From assembly GCA_902702965.1 (NCBI GenBank), contig CACRXP010001140.1, positions 80,934 to 144,933 on the forward strand: a stretch of DNA of 64,000 nucleotides, in the 5' to 3' direction. The DNA comes from Spirometra erinaceieuropaei. Taxonomy: Eukaryota > Platyhelminthes > Cestoda > Diphyllobothriidea > Diphyllobothriidae. The position numbers and the translations under genes are program-made. This document shows, one piece after another, positions 26,395 to 41,160 of this stretch. Position 1 is the first letter of the stretch, and each line of letters opens with the position of its first letter. The notes beneath the pieces are model-generated. The model was given only the letters and a program-made list of their open reading frames with translations, did no database searches and was not told the origin of the DNA.

Positions 26395-27389
26395 CAGTGA
26401 GTGACCGATCTCATTAAATGTTTGCTGAAATTCTGAAATGCGTTTTCGATCAGGAAGGTTTAATTAGGTAGGATTGAAACACGCATTAGCATGGGACATG
26501 GTCCCAATGTATTTCGGATTGAACAGGATGTCAGCTTTTGAATACTCCGTATTTTTATGTTATGTAGAAACTGCAATCGGTAAAAAAATGACTACCTCAG
26601 TAGCATGCATTTCTCACAATCATCTTTGATAGTCTTGAAAATTCGAATATATTTTGTAAAAACTCCGAAACAAATATCCTTTCTTTCAGCCGTTTGATAG
26701 AGAATCGCATAGTCTTTATATTTTATACCCGAAAACGGAGTATAATTAGGTTTTAAAAAAGTTTTATAATTCCCGAATAATTTGCAGCCTTACCAGCCGT
26801 TGTATTAGTGCTTAGTTATTTCAGTCGACATGGTACATGTGTTCCCCGTAAGGAAACTAACAGATTCTTCTATTCCTTTTAAAAGATATCACGTAGAGCT
26901 CATAAAATTTTGCGATGGATGCGGACCGTGTTCTAAATTTCATGAGGAGCAGTGGTAAACAGACAAGTGCGATGCTGTATGAACAAACATTGCACGGTCT
27001 TGAAAAATCTCATAATTGAAAACTTTTTCAAAACATAATTATACCCCTTCTTCGAACAAAAATTATAAAGACGACGTGATTTTCTATCAAACGACTGAAG
27101 GAAAGCATATTTTTGTTTGTGGTTTCTATAAAATATACTTGAATTTGCATGACCATCGAAAATCAATATGAAAAGTGCATGCTACTTAAGTAGTCATTTA
27201 TTGCCAAATATGGTTTCTACGGGGGATTTAAAAGCAGTGAATTCAGAAACTGACGTCCTGCCGAGTCCACAATATTATAGAATTATGCCGCAGGAAAATT
27301 AGTTTTGCAACCGCGCTTAAATAATCCTTCCTAATCGAAAACGCATTTCAGAATTTCCGTCAATATTTCATGAGATCGGTCACACACTA
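26395..27389. repeat. foldback element, copy E (about 995 bp)
   Basis: The left end is CAGTGAGTGACCGATCTCAT and the right end ATGAGATCGGTCACACACT. Arms of about 350-400 bp are near-complementary. The centre includes GATGGATGCGGACCGTG and CATGAGGAGCAGTGG. It lies only 180 bp from copy D, in the same orientation. Confidence 0.85.
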
Positions 27390-28759
27390 TAAGTGCCAGC
27401 CGACGGAACGACAAATTATTCTTCGAAGTGCGCATTTACTATTGTCCATTTTCTTATGCAATAAATGCACCTGTCTGAAAAACTGACAGGTGGTTTAAAG
27501 TCGAAATAAAATTATTTAAATGTGAGCGACGGAGTGCACGGATCTAACTTATCGGATGAGCAGAAATTCGTGGGAATATGTATGGGCTGTAGCCACTGAG
27601 ATGGAAGAAGTGGAATTTTCCATTGCTGTCTTATCAGCTCACTACGCATCCGCATGGGTATCTATTGATGATCTTGGTTGAAATGATGCAAATGCCTAGT
27701 TAAATGGTTGGTGTCTGCCTGTATGACCAAACGACATGCGGTTTGAATTTCGTAGACATACTCAACCTAGTCTGCGATATTCTCAACTGCTGACAATAAA
27801 CGGATCAGAAATGGCTGTCCTAATGCCAAGCTAGTTGCCGGTGGAGCTGCTCGCAATGTTTTTTTCGGGGAGACTCTACCAACCTGCGCCTTTGCTCTTA
27901 GATCTTGCTTATGTGCCGCATGAACTTCAAAGGTGGATGAAGCTGCGTTCAGTTCTCCGTGATCATTGTAAAGAACGGTATTACAAAGGCCAAAAACCTA
28001 AATAAGCCCATGATATAAACCCAATTTAAAAATCTTAGTGGCCATTAATGCCATTATGGGCAACATACACTTCTTCCTAAAACGTAGACGGAAGTCTTTG
28101 ATATATCGAAGGGACGGATTTGATAATCGTGACTCAAATCACTCTGGCGTGGCTTTAGATCACTATGAACATTGCATACATTTTGAGAGGTAAAAAAGTC
28201 TTGTTATGAAACTGAAAGACAGCACGCATTATAAGCCCAACTGTTTTATAATATAAATATCTTGACGCATAAATAGAGCATGGGCAAAATATCATAGCAA
28301 CTACCGGACACTCTTCGATACAGCCTCTAATGCAGAAGTCAACTGATTAAATAACTGATGAGATAAGGACACAATTCTATGTATATTTATTCAAAATAGC
28401 TTGACGGCTTCAATCTGTGTAGCACTGTGACCGCACGACCAAAGTACACCGCAGGACGGATCAATAACCTGGTGGATTGTTTTTTCGAGGCCTGTATAAA
28501 TTTAGTCATATGATGTATGCATGACATGTAAATTGCTTTTGCTTAATTATGCAATGGAAGACTGCATCTCCCTCAGATATGCCTGAAAAAGGTTGTCCAA
28601 TTCCCAAAAAGCTGACAAGTATAAAAAAACTTATCGTGGACTCAGTATTTTCACTAAAAGACTAAAAGATTACACGAAGTGACAACACATTGAAATATTT
28701 TAAGATGTAATTAAGAGCATAATGGCTAGAAGGAATGTATGCGTTCTTAGCTGAAACTC
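27390..28759. other. intronic sequence with a possible degenerate SINE-A
   Basis: At about 27680-27850 GCGGTTTGAATTTCG (B-box-like) and GGATCAGAAATGGCTGTCC (tail-like) suggest an old SINE-A. The rest is unassigned. Confidence 0.35.
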
Positions 28760-28764
28760 TATTA

Positions 28765-29759
28765 CAGTGAGTGACCTATCTCATGAAATGTTGGCTGAAA
28801 TTCTGAAATGCGTTTTCGATTAGGAAGGTTTACTTGGTCGCGGTTGTGACACTGATTATCTTAAGGCATACTCTTATAACATTTTTGACTCGGCAGGATG
28901 TCGGCTTTTAAATGCACTTCTTTTCAATCTCCTGTAGAAAGAGTGCTCGGCAAAAAAGGACTACTTATGTGGCATGCATTTTTCCCATTGATCTTCGGTG
29001 GTCTTGGAAATTCAAATATATTTTATAGAAACCATAAACAAAAATATTTTTTCTTTTAGTCAATCAATAGAGAATCACGTCTTCTTTATATTTTATACTT
29101 AAGAAAGGAGTATAAGTAGGTTTTAAAAAAGTTTCTAATTATGAGACTTCTTATGACCGCGAAATGTTCATTCACATAGCATCGTACCTGGCCATTTACC
29201 ACCGCTCCTCATGAAATGTATAACATGGTCCGCATCCATTGCAAAATTTTATGGACCCTGTATGATATCTCTTTAATGCCATAGACAAATATGTGATTTT
29301 CTTTACGCGGAATGCATGCACCTTGTAGAGTGTAATCACTAAGTGCTAATGTAACAAATGATCAGGCTTCAAATTATTCGACAATTAGGAAACTTTTTTA
29401 AAACCTAATTAAACACCTTCCTTAAGTATAAAATATAAAGAAGACGTGATTCTCTATTGATTGACTAAAAGAAAACATATTTTTGTTTCTGGTTTCTATA
29501 AAATATATTTGAATTTCCAAGACCATCGAAAATCAATGGGAAAAATGCGTGCTACTTAAGTAGTCATTTTTTACCGAGCACGCTTTCTACAGGAGATTAA
29601 AAAGAAGTGCATTTAAAAGCCGACATCTTGCCGAATCAAAAGTGTTATAAGAGTATGCCTTAAGATAATCAGTATAACAACCGCGACCAAGTAATTCTTA
29701 CTAATCGAAAACGCATTTCAGAATTTCAGCCAACATTTCATGAGATAGGTCACGCACTG
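28765..29759. repeat. foldback element, copy F (reference copy, 995 bp)
   Basis: The cleanest copy. Ends are CAGTGAGTGACCTATCTCAT and ATGAGATAGGTCACGCACTG. Both ends are flanked by TATTA (28760-28764 and 29760-29764), a candidate 5-bp target duplication. The arms run roughly 28765-29135 and 29385-29759. The central part, with CCACCGCTCCTCATGAAATG and GGTCCGCATCCATTGC, is the reverse complement of that in copies D and E, so copy F is inverted relative to them. No open frame of note: a non-autonomous element whose transposase is not in the window. Confidence 0.88.
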
Positions 29760-29764
29760 TATTA

Positions 29765-31029
29765 ATCAAGACACAGCCAACGTTGGTATCGATATTCAGT
29801 AACAAAAACTTCTAACTAAGGGAGTTCCGGTTGAATATAGTTTATATGAATAGAAAGCAAATCCACCATGAAAGCGTAACATGGATTCTAACTTGTGTAC
29901 TAGATAAATAGCCTCACAAGCACACCTAGGTCCTGTTTTCCTTTGCAAAGCAGGTTAGTAATTTTGGTCAGAAATTCACGAGTTTCGACACTTATTGATG
30001 TTAGTGGTGAAGACCAACTGTCCTGAGTCTCTTCCAGGCCAATCAAACCTAAGTACCAATCTTCCGAGCTTAGTAAACGGAAATGACAATTATCTAGTCG
30101 AAAGAGCCATCGAAACTGAATAGATTATTTTGCTATAGTGAAACTGGTTCTTTTATCAAAATAATGCAGGTTCATGGAAAACCAGGCCACGATAACCTGA
30201 ACGCAATAACGTTATCCAGTTTTCTTTCGATCCAAAAACCTCACTACAAAGTTTGTTTTTTTTTTAAGTTTGTTATTTGAGCTGTAGTTCTGGCATGTCA
30301 AAGTCAAGTTACTGGTTTGTGCCTAAAACCTGAATTTGCGGTGACGATCATAACATAGAGAACAGATCTCCCATGCATATAGTTAGCCGCAAAACACAGA
30401 AACGGCAGGCAGGAGTACTGTGCAATGTTATCTCATCATTTTTTTAGATCAAATCGCTCGTTTCAGCTCATAGCAGGATTGGCAGACAGGCGCTATTGTT
30501 TTCATTGAACTGAGGCAGAAGACAAAAGCAATGGTGTGGAATAAAGGCACGCGAAACCGGTTCATCTTTATGTCGTTCCTCTGGTGGAGCACAATATGCA
30601 AAACGGAAGTGGAATGGATGGGAGTGCCTGCCCCCCCCCTTCTCCCCCAACTGCCCCAGGTAAGACTCTTTCCTCACCAGAATTGCCAAAATTATTAATT
30701 TTCTCTAAAAAGCAGGCAGAATATGAGGTCGGATCCTATATTGTAGACTACTTTGGGTAAGGTTGTTATTCGCTAACTGAACGTCGTCATTAAGGTCGCT
30801 TGTCCAAATGCAGCCTTATTCACTGATCTATCCGTATTGGTCAAAAACAGGCAATTTGAGCAGAGAAGTTGAATAATAGAAGATGTGGGTGGTAGGATAG
30901 AGAGCTGATTCTGACCTATCATTCAGCAGTTCACAACGCTGACTATCAGCTGGGAACAAAAACACTTGTTCGACCGTAGTTTCTGGCGGTGTCTACCGTG
31001 TGCTCCACAGCAAGGTAAGGGCAGGACGG
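29765..31029. other. intronic sequence, nothing recognised
   Basis: AT-rich; a C9 run near 30631. No gene or shared repeat noticed. Confidence 0.45.
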
Positions 31030-31215
31030 TAAGTGGCGTGTGATTTAGTTTCTAGTGAGAGTAGACTTGCACAGCATCTACCGCACTCTCTTCTCCTCCC
31101 CCACCTGCACCCGGTGTCAAGATATGATCAAGAAGATCGGAGGCGGGAGAGGGCGTAAGTGGATGTCAGGTTGAGCCCACACCTTGGCGTTCCACTCCAC
31201 ACCTCCTGGTCTACA
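31030..31215. repeat. dispersed repeat R, copy 1
   Basis: Matches 63245-63425 through GAGAGTAGACTTGC, GCATCTACCGCACTCTC and CACCTTGGCG-type blocks. Family unknown; a short non-coding retroposon is possible. Confidence 0.65.
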
Positions 31216-31499
31216 CAATAAATGACTAGGAGTTTTACAAACTAGAGCAGATGGAGTTGGCGCGACCGGAGCCGCACCCAGGCGTGCCATTACACTTTGG
31301 CTTGGATCGCACGGAGGGGAAGTGCCATTAGGGTCACATTACGAAGGAGCTACTGCAGCCTTACTCTTAGACCACCAGTCGGCCGCTACACACAAACATA
31401 TAACGCAGGGCCGAGTGAGAGTTCCAAGTTATCCCGTCAGTACGTAACCTTCCAAGGCAGGACTTTTAACGCACCGTGATTGTTTATGGCGAGGAGAAT

Positions 31500-32060
31500 G
31501 CGCTGAGTTGTCAACCTCACTATCCCTTTCCATTCCCAGACCCCAGTCACTGTCCGAGCCGGTCAGTTGACAGGTAAAGGGAATGGGCGCGGCGGCTGAC
31601 GTATCTATTGACCTTGTCGGCTCATGCCACATGCACGACCTGCCCCCCCTCCCAAACGCAAGCACTAGGATTTCACACAACGGAGGTTGGACAGCGTACA
31701 TCTCACAAGACTGAGTCAGTCCGCGTGCGAGCAACAATCCCAATGACAGCGGACCCAATTGCGAGCCATCATCACGTTAACATCCAACACGGATAGTGAA
31801 ATTGCGACAGTCATTGGCACGGACGCGGACTGACGAGTCATCATCGCATCAATTACGACCCCCAGCGGTGATCACGAGGGCTGTTACTTAAAGTACGCAT
31901 GTGGCATCACGGCAGCTACGTACTATAGATACTGCAGCCTTTGCGCTTTCTCTATTCTTGTCTGCGACTGACTCTGATGGTGGACTAGAGTGAGAATCCG
32001 AAAATTCAGGCCAACAAACTTCTTGTTCCAGTGATCGCATTTTCTTTTTCTGAACTGTTT
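31500..32060 (+). pseudogene. PLE 3' UTR fragment
   Basis: From about 31690 it matches 22.9-23.25 and 40.85-41.16 kb (for example GCGGACTGACGAGTCATCAT and GGTGATCACGAG). The motif is at 31974-32004. The coding part is not legible. Confidence 0.6.
31974..32004 (+). other. 31-nt CTGATGA-type hairpin motif
   Basis: CTGATGG, T, stem halves GGACTA and GAATCC (four of six pair), then GAAAA. A decayed copy. Confidence 0.55.
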
Positions 32061-32699
32061 TCTGGAACTCGCCTCTTCGCTTATATTAGTGTGAGCGGGC
32101 TCGTGGAGAGAGGAAAAGCTTTCGAACAGTGTGCAACCGTTGTCATTTCAAAGTAAATTAGTGAAAGCGTTTTATGGCATCAAAACAGCGACGGCTTTTG
32201 GACGAAATAGCAGTATGTGTTAGACTGCCCTCAGCATATAAATGTTCTTTCGATAAATATGGAAATATCAGACTGGTGGGCATAATTCCAAACTTGCTCG
32301 GTCCGTCTACCCTTGTTAAGGGATTTTAAACTATTTAAGCTCATCAGATAAACCAGAAGTGCTCACTTCGACATGCTTGCGGTTCAGTGAAAACTATTCG
32401 CTGAGTGCAGCAAACATTATTCGATAGTTGCTCGATGCCAGCAGTTAAAACTTCCCGAATGGAAGTGAATGCTGGAATTCCAGGTTTATGCATGTGTAAA
32501 GAAAATGAAGACTGGTCGAACAACGGGGAAATGTGTTCCGAAATTTCGAACGCTTGCTGGAGTTCGGGCTGAACGCATACTCCCGTCGCACATATCCGAA
32601 CTCACAAGCTGGCTGTGCAACAGCGTGACGAATTATCGCAAGTCTCTGTCCGCAACTCCAAAGCAAACCATGAGTTCAACTTCGCCGTCGCCAAGACAG
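32061..32699. other. intronic sequence, nothing certain
   Basis: A plus-strand frame covers 32469-32798, of which only the last part is recognisable as PLE. Confidence 0.4.
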
Positions 32700-32860
32700 T
32701 CGCCCCGACCGAATGCAATTCACGCAGAAAAAGTGATTGGAGCCTGGGCGTCTGATGAGAACTCAGTCAATCAATGTATCGATCTGGCGCGGACGTGAAG
32801 AAATCTGCGCAGTCAATATCAGGCTCGTGTCACTGGTCGCTGATTGGCTACCGGCCCAAC
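32700..32860 (+). pseudogene. PLE GIY-YIG C-terminal fragment
   Basis: Residues KVIGAWASDENSVNQCIDLA align with the minus-strand copy at 45195-45395 (RELIEVWTTDENSVNQFIDLA). The frame stops at a TGA just after. A fragment of a PLE of the same subfamily. Confidence 0.65.
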
Positions 32861-33827
32861 TGTTGCTTACTCAGTTGTTGCTGCCTTTTGCACGAGTTTA
32901 AGGCCTCGGAAAAATAAACAAACTGCTCTGATCTTCTTCATTGCTCGTTCAAAATTCTTTCGCAAATTGAAGTTTAAGCGTCAGCCAAGGATCCGCAGAT
33001 CACAATACTCGGGTCTCTTCAGCATGGGCGGAGACACATGTGATGCAAACGACATCTTCCGATGGCATCGCAACTCTGGGGAACAAACTTTCTACCTAAA
33101 CAACGAGTCAAAAAGCTCTACGATAAAAAGGCGCAATTCCCTTTGCACAGTGGACTCGAGTGCGAGAGTTGTATTATAAAGCGTATAAAAAAGAAAATAA
33201 AAACCTAAGGAAAGCTCCAAAACTTAGAAATTCTGCGAAAGAAAATGCGAGATGCGTTCTTCGTCAGTCAGTGTTTTTCCCTAATTGCGTCAGGGCGTCT
33301 TCATAAGAACACATACATTGTCAGGACACTGGCATTATTGTATAGGTGTTTCGAGAGCATTACGCAGGAATTGGACCTTTAGTCACACTGTTATTGAATG
33401 TTAAACTTAAAAGTTATTCTTCCTGAATGACGCTTTTGGCATTCAAAAAATTGAAGTCGAAGTTTAATTTGATGCAAAACTCCAACGGGAGCCCTACATG
33501 TATTAATGCTCTATTAAGTTTAGCTCCTGCAATGAAATTTTTCACTTTTGCCGACTAACGAACATGAAAGAGCGTACCCGTACACTTCAGGAACTTGTTT
33601 TGGCCAGACTGTCGTAGAAGGGAGGCTAGAATCCCTAAATGCGCGCAAATGAACTTATCTCCTAGTTTATTTGTTGTGCAAAGTCGAGGATTGGGATCTC
33701 TAGCTTGGTTTCTCTTTGCACCCATAGGAAAATAAGTGAGTTGCCGATAGAAGTGAAGGGACGGGTCTTGGAGAGCAACCAGAAAAACCAGACAGGATCA
33801 TTTAAACAAGAACTTTATTCGCCTGTT
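32861..33827. other. intronic sequence, nothing recognised
   Basis: A 111-codon plus-strand frame at 32844-33179 shows no domain; treated as chance. Confidence 0.4.
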
Positions 33828-34060
33828 GTTTCTGACACGCACCCGAATCCATAATCAGATAAGGCTGATAGGCATAAGCGAAGAAAAATTGTGGTCGAGC
33901 ACCGGAACATTTTTTTATTGTTCTGAGCTTTCGAACTTATGCAGGAGCTCGCCGTCAAAGATGGTAACAGCAACAGAACAAGCAACATCATCGTTTGATG
34001 GCGTAAGACTGAAGGGGACCACGCAGGGCTCTGTACGCCGGCACCACATCGATAAATAAA
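33828..34060 (-). repeat. PLE 3' UTR fragment with two hairpin motifs
   Basis: Two 31-nt motifs on the minus strand, exactly 100 bp apart. At 33828-33858: CTGATTA...GAAAC, weak stem. At 33928-33958: TTGACGG, stem halves GAGCTC/AAGTTC, GAAAG. The upstream part (33970-34060) matches the 3' UTR near 45.15-45.26 kb, including the GGGCTCTGTACG and ATCGATAAAT blocks. Confidence 0.55.
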
Positions 34061-34273
34061 CTAACTGAGTGGTGTGTTGCACAGAGGTTTTAGGCGTCAA
34101 ACCTCGGATTCGAGAGGACAGCTGCCACGCCGGACACGTCTGGGGGGTGTTTACGGAGGCCGGTGCAGTTGTGAGTAAAATAACTATGTCGGAGGAACTG
34201 TGTAAGACTACCCCGGACGCAAGCCGCTGAGCGCGCAGTAACGGTCAGGAGGACTAACACCAGCTCACAAATC

Positions 34274-34650
34274 GTGGCCTATTCGGCTGCACCCGGCCAC
34301 ACATTCAAATTCAAAAAGACCGAAACTATCGCGAGAGGTGACGAGCGCGTGAGTCGCCAGCTGCCCAAGTCACGGTTTGTTGACCTTATGTCAATTAACA
34401 AACGCAGCGGCCTTCCATCCCCATATTTTGTGCTGAGATTTTGTCTTTACAAAGTAATCAACCACGTGGAGAAGGCACAGCTGATCGCTGTTTCTAGCTT
34501 TATTTTATGTAATCAAAATTACCAACGAACCCAAGAAAGTGATGAGATTTCGGTAATTAACGACTCAGCTGCGAACAATCAGCCAGTTATCGCACCGCGT
34601 GCGATGGAAACGGAAGCCGCCAGTTTTGGAAGGTATGTAGTGGCATAGTA
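34274..34650 (+). pseudogene. PLE GIY-YIG C-terminal fragment
   Basis: The frame reads PGHTFKFKKTETIARGDERV, then SRQL...INKRSGLPSPYFVLR. It aligns with the copy at 40615-40800. It lacks the catalytic part of the nuclease and all of the RT. The flank after 34650 is unassigned. Confidence 0.65.
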
Positions 34651-36840
<2,190 letters not shown>

Positions 36841-37719
36841 CAGTGGGTGGCGTATCTTATGAAATATTAACTGAGGTTATTGTATGTTTTAGATTGGAAG
36901 GGATTACTTAGGTGGCATTGTAGAGTTGACTTTTTGCAGCCACGCCAGGATGCCGACTTTTTAATGTATCGCTCTACGATCGTCTGCAGAAATAATCAGC
37001 TAACTTATTCTGATTTTTTCCGCTGATTTTAGATATCCCTATAAATTAAGATACGCTTTATAGAAAAAGGCAAAAATATCCTCTTTGCGCCCATTTGGTG
37101 GCAAATTACGTCTTTTTTAAGTTTTGCACTCAGAAAAGAGTTAGTTTTCAGTTTTGAAAGTTTCAAACTCTCGAATAATTGCAATCAACCGAAGCGCTTC
37201 CGTTTAGCATTTCTAGAATACAAGTTGCAATCCTTTCATTCAGGAAAAATCAAGTATCGGACTATGCCTTTAAGAGGATACTGCATGAGTGTCGTAACGT
37301 TTCGCAATGGATATCGACAGTGGTTTCGACTTTGCTGGGAACATTTATACAAGGACAAAAGCGATGCTATTGTGATGAACATTTGATAGTCTTAAAATAC
37401 TCCATTATCAAAGCCCTTATTAGATCAAACTGTAACTTCTCTGAGTATGAGGCCTGAAGAAGTTGTGACTTTCTATCAAATAAGTACAGGGAAGCATATT
37501 TTGCCTGTTGTTTACAGCGTATATTTAAATTTTTATTGGCATCAAAAAGCACTGTAAAAATGACACTGCTTAATTTTTCATTTTTTCTGACTGAAATTGT
37601 TGCAAATGGCCTTAAAGGAAGGCATACAAAAGCCAGCAGACTGGCTGGATTATATTGCATGATGATTAATATTACAGTCCTGATTGAACCCACATTTCAG
37701 ATCTTTGGCCACACTACTC
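36841..37719. repeat. foldback element, copy G (about 880 bp)
   Basis: The left end is CAGTGGGTGGCGTATCTTAT and the right end ATCTTTGGCCACACTACT. Arms are more diverged than in copies C-F but the shared blocks are in order. Confidence 0.7.
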
Positions 37720-38548
37720 TAAGTTAGGAAACTGGGTGGTAGTCTGAGATGTTCGATCACTTCTCAAATAACATGTCGTCTTAGAATAAGGAGCACGTTG
37801 ACATTTTACCTGCTATGGATGAACGTATGTAAAGGTCGAGATTTAAACGTCAATGGCTGCACGCCATACTGCAGAAAAGCTTAAGATATCTTTTCTATTA
37901 AACAGTTTAAATACCGAAAGTAAATAATGTGCTAATCTAAAAAAAGTCATAAATATTTGTCTTTTTACACGAGTGTTGACATATTGCATAAACCACTGTA
38001 ATGAGTTGCGTCCATATTTGTCTTGATGAAAGCGTGTACTACCTTTGGTAAAATACCCACATTTGGACAGTTTTTGCGTTTTCATCTGGTGAAATGCACC
38101 TGCAAATAAATGTTTCATAAGAAACGTTCACTAAAAACCAAACTGGACGAGACTGCTACCGTAGGAGACCAAACAAGCGCCATACGATGAGGATAGTCAA
38201 CGTAATTTGCCTTGGTCAATCCGAACGTTGCATAATTTACACCGGAATCTTACATACTTTTCTTCACGTCAGTTACCTATTCTACTAATCATCGTGAAGT
38301 TGCTCTTTATTCCAGCAAAAGACACAAAGCTAAATGCCAGGCATCTAAGGGAGCGATCATTCGCAGCTCTACATTAAATTTTAAAGTTCTTATAATAACC
38401 CGAATACAATCACAGATAATGTCAACTTATTCCTTAAAAAATTCCGATTTTTGAATACTACGCAACGTCCTTTCACAAAAACGGCGGCAAAACCAAGTGA
38501 AATCGCCCCTTTTCTACACTTGTAATTTCTGAGCATGGATAAAAAATC
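37720..38548. other. intron 1 sequence, nothing recognised
   Basis: A 161-codon minus-strand frame (38390-38875) crosses the palindrome and SINE fragment that follow; it is not supported as a gene. Confidence 0.45.
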
Positions 38549-38619
38549 TAGACAGAATGGTATTACCGACAAAGACAAGGGAGTCTCCCTTGTCTTTGTC
38601 GGTAATACCATTCTGTCTA
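38549..38619. repeat. 71-bp perfect palindrome
   Basis: Two 35-bp arms (38549-38583 and 38585-38619) are exact reverse complements around a single T. The sequence (TTTGTCGGTAATACCATTCT) resembles part of SINE-A. It could form a long cruciform or hairpin RNA. Confidence 0.95.
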
Positions 38620-38740
38620 TATAAGGCGTCGCTGTGCGGCTGCTGGTTGGGCTCGAGTGAGAGCCCGTAAAGCACAAAGGAATGAGTGAGTTCCGTAAGA
38701 ACGATCGGTGAGGCCCCCGAACATTGAAAATTCTAGAAGT
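38620..38740 (-). mobile_element. SINE-A head fragment
   Basis: On the minus strand it reads CACCGATCGTTCTTACGGAA, then CCCAACCAGCAGCCGCACAG, as in the SINE head at 4494-4600. The tRNA part is missing; the fragment ends at the palindrome. Confidence 0.7.
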
Positions 38741-38898
38741 AAATACGAAGGGGCCACCATCATATGGCCGATTCAGCCTCTGAGTGCAGGACAAAGTGTC
38801 TTCGTATGGCCCACTTTTCAGGTTATACTCAATTAAAAAATGCAATGAGAACCACATTAGGCGTAGAGGAGGCATTTTAATATTGATATGTTCATGTA

Positions 38899-39405
38899 CA
38901 GTGAGTGGCCTATCTCACGAAATGCTGGCTGAAACTCTGAAATGTGCTCCTGATTCGGAGGGATTACTTATGTGGGATTGTTATACTGGTTATCGTGCGA
39001 CATAATTCTATGATATTTCGGATTTGCCAGGATGTCGGATTTTGGATGCATTTTCCTTTGCTTTCCTGCAGAATTCACACGCAATAACAATTGGCTACTT
39101 ATTTCGCATGCATTTTTGTAATTGATTTTCGATTGGCTTAAAAATACAAATACATTTTTGTAGGAAACACTTGAAAATCTGTGTAAAAAAATCCATGCTA
39201 AGTAAGTAGTCAGTTTTTATCGAGTGTGGTTCCCGCAGGAAAGCTAAAGGAAATTCATCCAAAAGCCGACATCCTGGCCAGACGGAAATACATTAGGATT
39301 TCGTCGTAGACTAATCAGTATTGCAATACCACCTAAGTAATCCCTCCTAATGGAAAACGCTTTGCAGAATTTTGGCCAAAATATCATGAAATCGGTAACG
39401 CAGTG
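38899..39405. repeat. foldback element, copy H (about 507 bp, internally deleted)
   Basis: Ends are CAGTGAGTGGCCTATCTCAC and ATGAAATCGGTAACGCAGTG. The central part and inner arms are missing, leaving the outer arms only. Confidence 0.8.
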
Positions 39406-40614
39406 TACACCTGCTAGATTAAAAAGTAAAATAAGTAAACTGACGAAAGCGAATTAACTGCAGTTTACCTATTTTAAATTGGGTTTTCCTTTCAACAGAT
39501 TCGAGCCGGTGAATTAGGATGGGTGTTTTTAACGTTTAGGAACATTTCGTGAGTCAGGTCCTTCATTGCATTAAGGTCGAGGAACATGAACGCGTCTTGC
39601 TTCTCCTCTGAATTCCGTCACAGTGTCTACCTCAGCGAATAATCACAGCTCTGCTCCAAACTCTGCTTGGCTTGCGATCGAGTTATAACTAACCGACAAC
39701 AATAAATATGTAAGAAACCGTCCCTACCCATTTTCTTTCCCTTCCCAGTAGCACGCCTCGATCGTTACGGCAAGGCAGTCTGCGTAAACCTCAGAATGAC
39801 AGTACGAGGCAATCCGTATTTTGTTTTCCCATCAGAATAGATTAAGTACGTTCATTCACAGCTGACTCCGAATATTCCAGATTGCAGCTGATAGGATGTG
39901 GAACAGTAAGTTAAGATGGCTACTAATTGATTTAAGTTGTCAGTGACTAACAATCTGCTTCTGATGCTGAAAAAGAAGATTATTTTAATTAACATGTTAT
40001 TTTACATTGGCAGATGGCATTGGTTCAGGGGGTGGTAGCAACCATTTCAAATTTTCTTGTCTAGTTCGATGGCGCCTACGTAAAATCCTTTTTTTAAAAA
40101 ACGCCTGGAAGGATTTGAATAAAAGGCGTCGTCAAACGCCGCAGGGTTTTTGTAGAATTATTTGTGGATTTCAAAAAAATGTGGGTATATCTCAATTTTC
40201 CTTCACATAGGGAAAATAGTGCATGATGCAGAAGTTTCTGAATAAAAACGTCTTTGAAGTTTTTCGTTTGGCCTGCGTTACTGCTTCCAAAAAACGCTAA
40301 AGGCTCCTCAGCTGCATAGCAATGACATGCGACTCTTTAATTATTTTTACAAAAAAATTAACTTAGATTCTCCGCCTACTAATTATCGTCTTTCGTCAAA
40401 AACTACTAATATTTTGCTTGTTTATGATGCAACTTTTTTGAATAAAAGGATTCCTCCTCTGATAAACGTTGAGCACTAACGATAACTTTGGTGCTAGAAT
40501 CAAGAACGTCTTTGATAATAAAACAACAGATTTCTTCTTCCTTTTATCTGACTTTATCGGACGCGAATTACCGAGCGCACAGCAGCAGTAAGGCGGGGAG
40601 ACGATAGCTCTCAG
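39406..40614. other. intron 1 sequence, nothing recognised
   Basis: Unassigned, AT-rich in the second half. Confidence 0.45.
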
Positions 40615-41160
40615 GTGGCGGCTCATTCGACGGGACCAGGTCGTATTTTCAAGTTTTAAGATGCCGAAATCCTCGCAAGCGGTGACAACCGCGTGAGCCG
40701 CGAGCTGCTCGAGTCATGGTTCTCAGGCTTACAATTCATCAATAAGCGCAATAACCTACCGTCACCGTATTCTGTGCTCAGATTTTCCCTGGGCAGAGGA
40801 ATCACTCACGTGGGCAGGGCGCAGGCGAGCAATAATCTTAGTGACAGTGAGTCAATTTGCCGAGCAATCGTCACAGCAACACTCAAACGGATGACGAAAT
40901 CATGGCAATTAGTGACTCGGACGCGGACTGACAAGCCACCATCGCTTCAATTACGACCCCAGCGGTGATCGCGAGAGCTGTTAATTACAGTGGGCATGTG
41001 GTCCCACGGCAGCCACGTGCTATAAGTACTGCACTACTTGTGCCACCATTGCCCTTATCTACGATTGTCTCTGATGATGGGTTCGTGTGAGAATTCGAAA
41101 CGTCGGGCCAATAAATTTTTTCTTCCACTGATCGCATCTTCGTCTTCTGAACTGCTACCT
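40615..41160 (+). pseudogene. PLE 3' end: GIY-YIG tail and 3' UTR
   Basis: The frame reads GRIFKF, an in-frame TAA near 40658, DAEILASGDNRVSRELLESW, then FSGLQFINKRNNLPSPYSVL. RELLESW...INK is the C-terminal end of the PLE GIY-YIG domain. The 3' UTR follows, with blocks shared with 31.7-32.0 kb and the hairpin motif at 41071-41101. The clearest of the truncated copies of this PLE subfamily. Confidence 0.75.
41071..41101 (+). other. 31-nt CTGATGA-type hairpin motif
   Basis: Perfect CTGATGA, T, stem halves GGGTTC and GAATTC (all six positions pair, two as G-U), 6-nt loop, then perfect GAAAC followed by GTC. Confidence 0.75.

Noticed and set aside
38390..38875. 161-codon minus-strand frame
   Set aside because: It runs through the 71-bp palindrome and a SINE head fragment; no recognisable protein.
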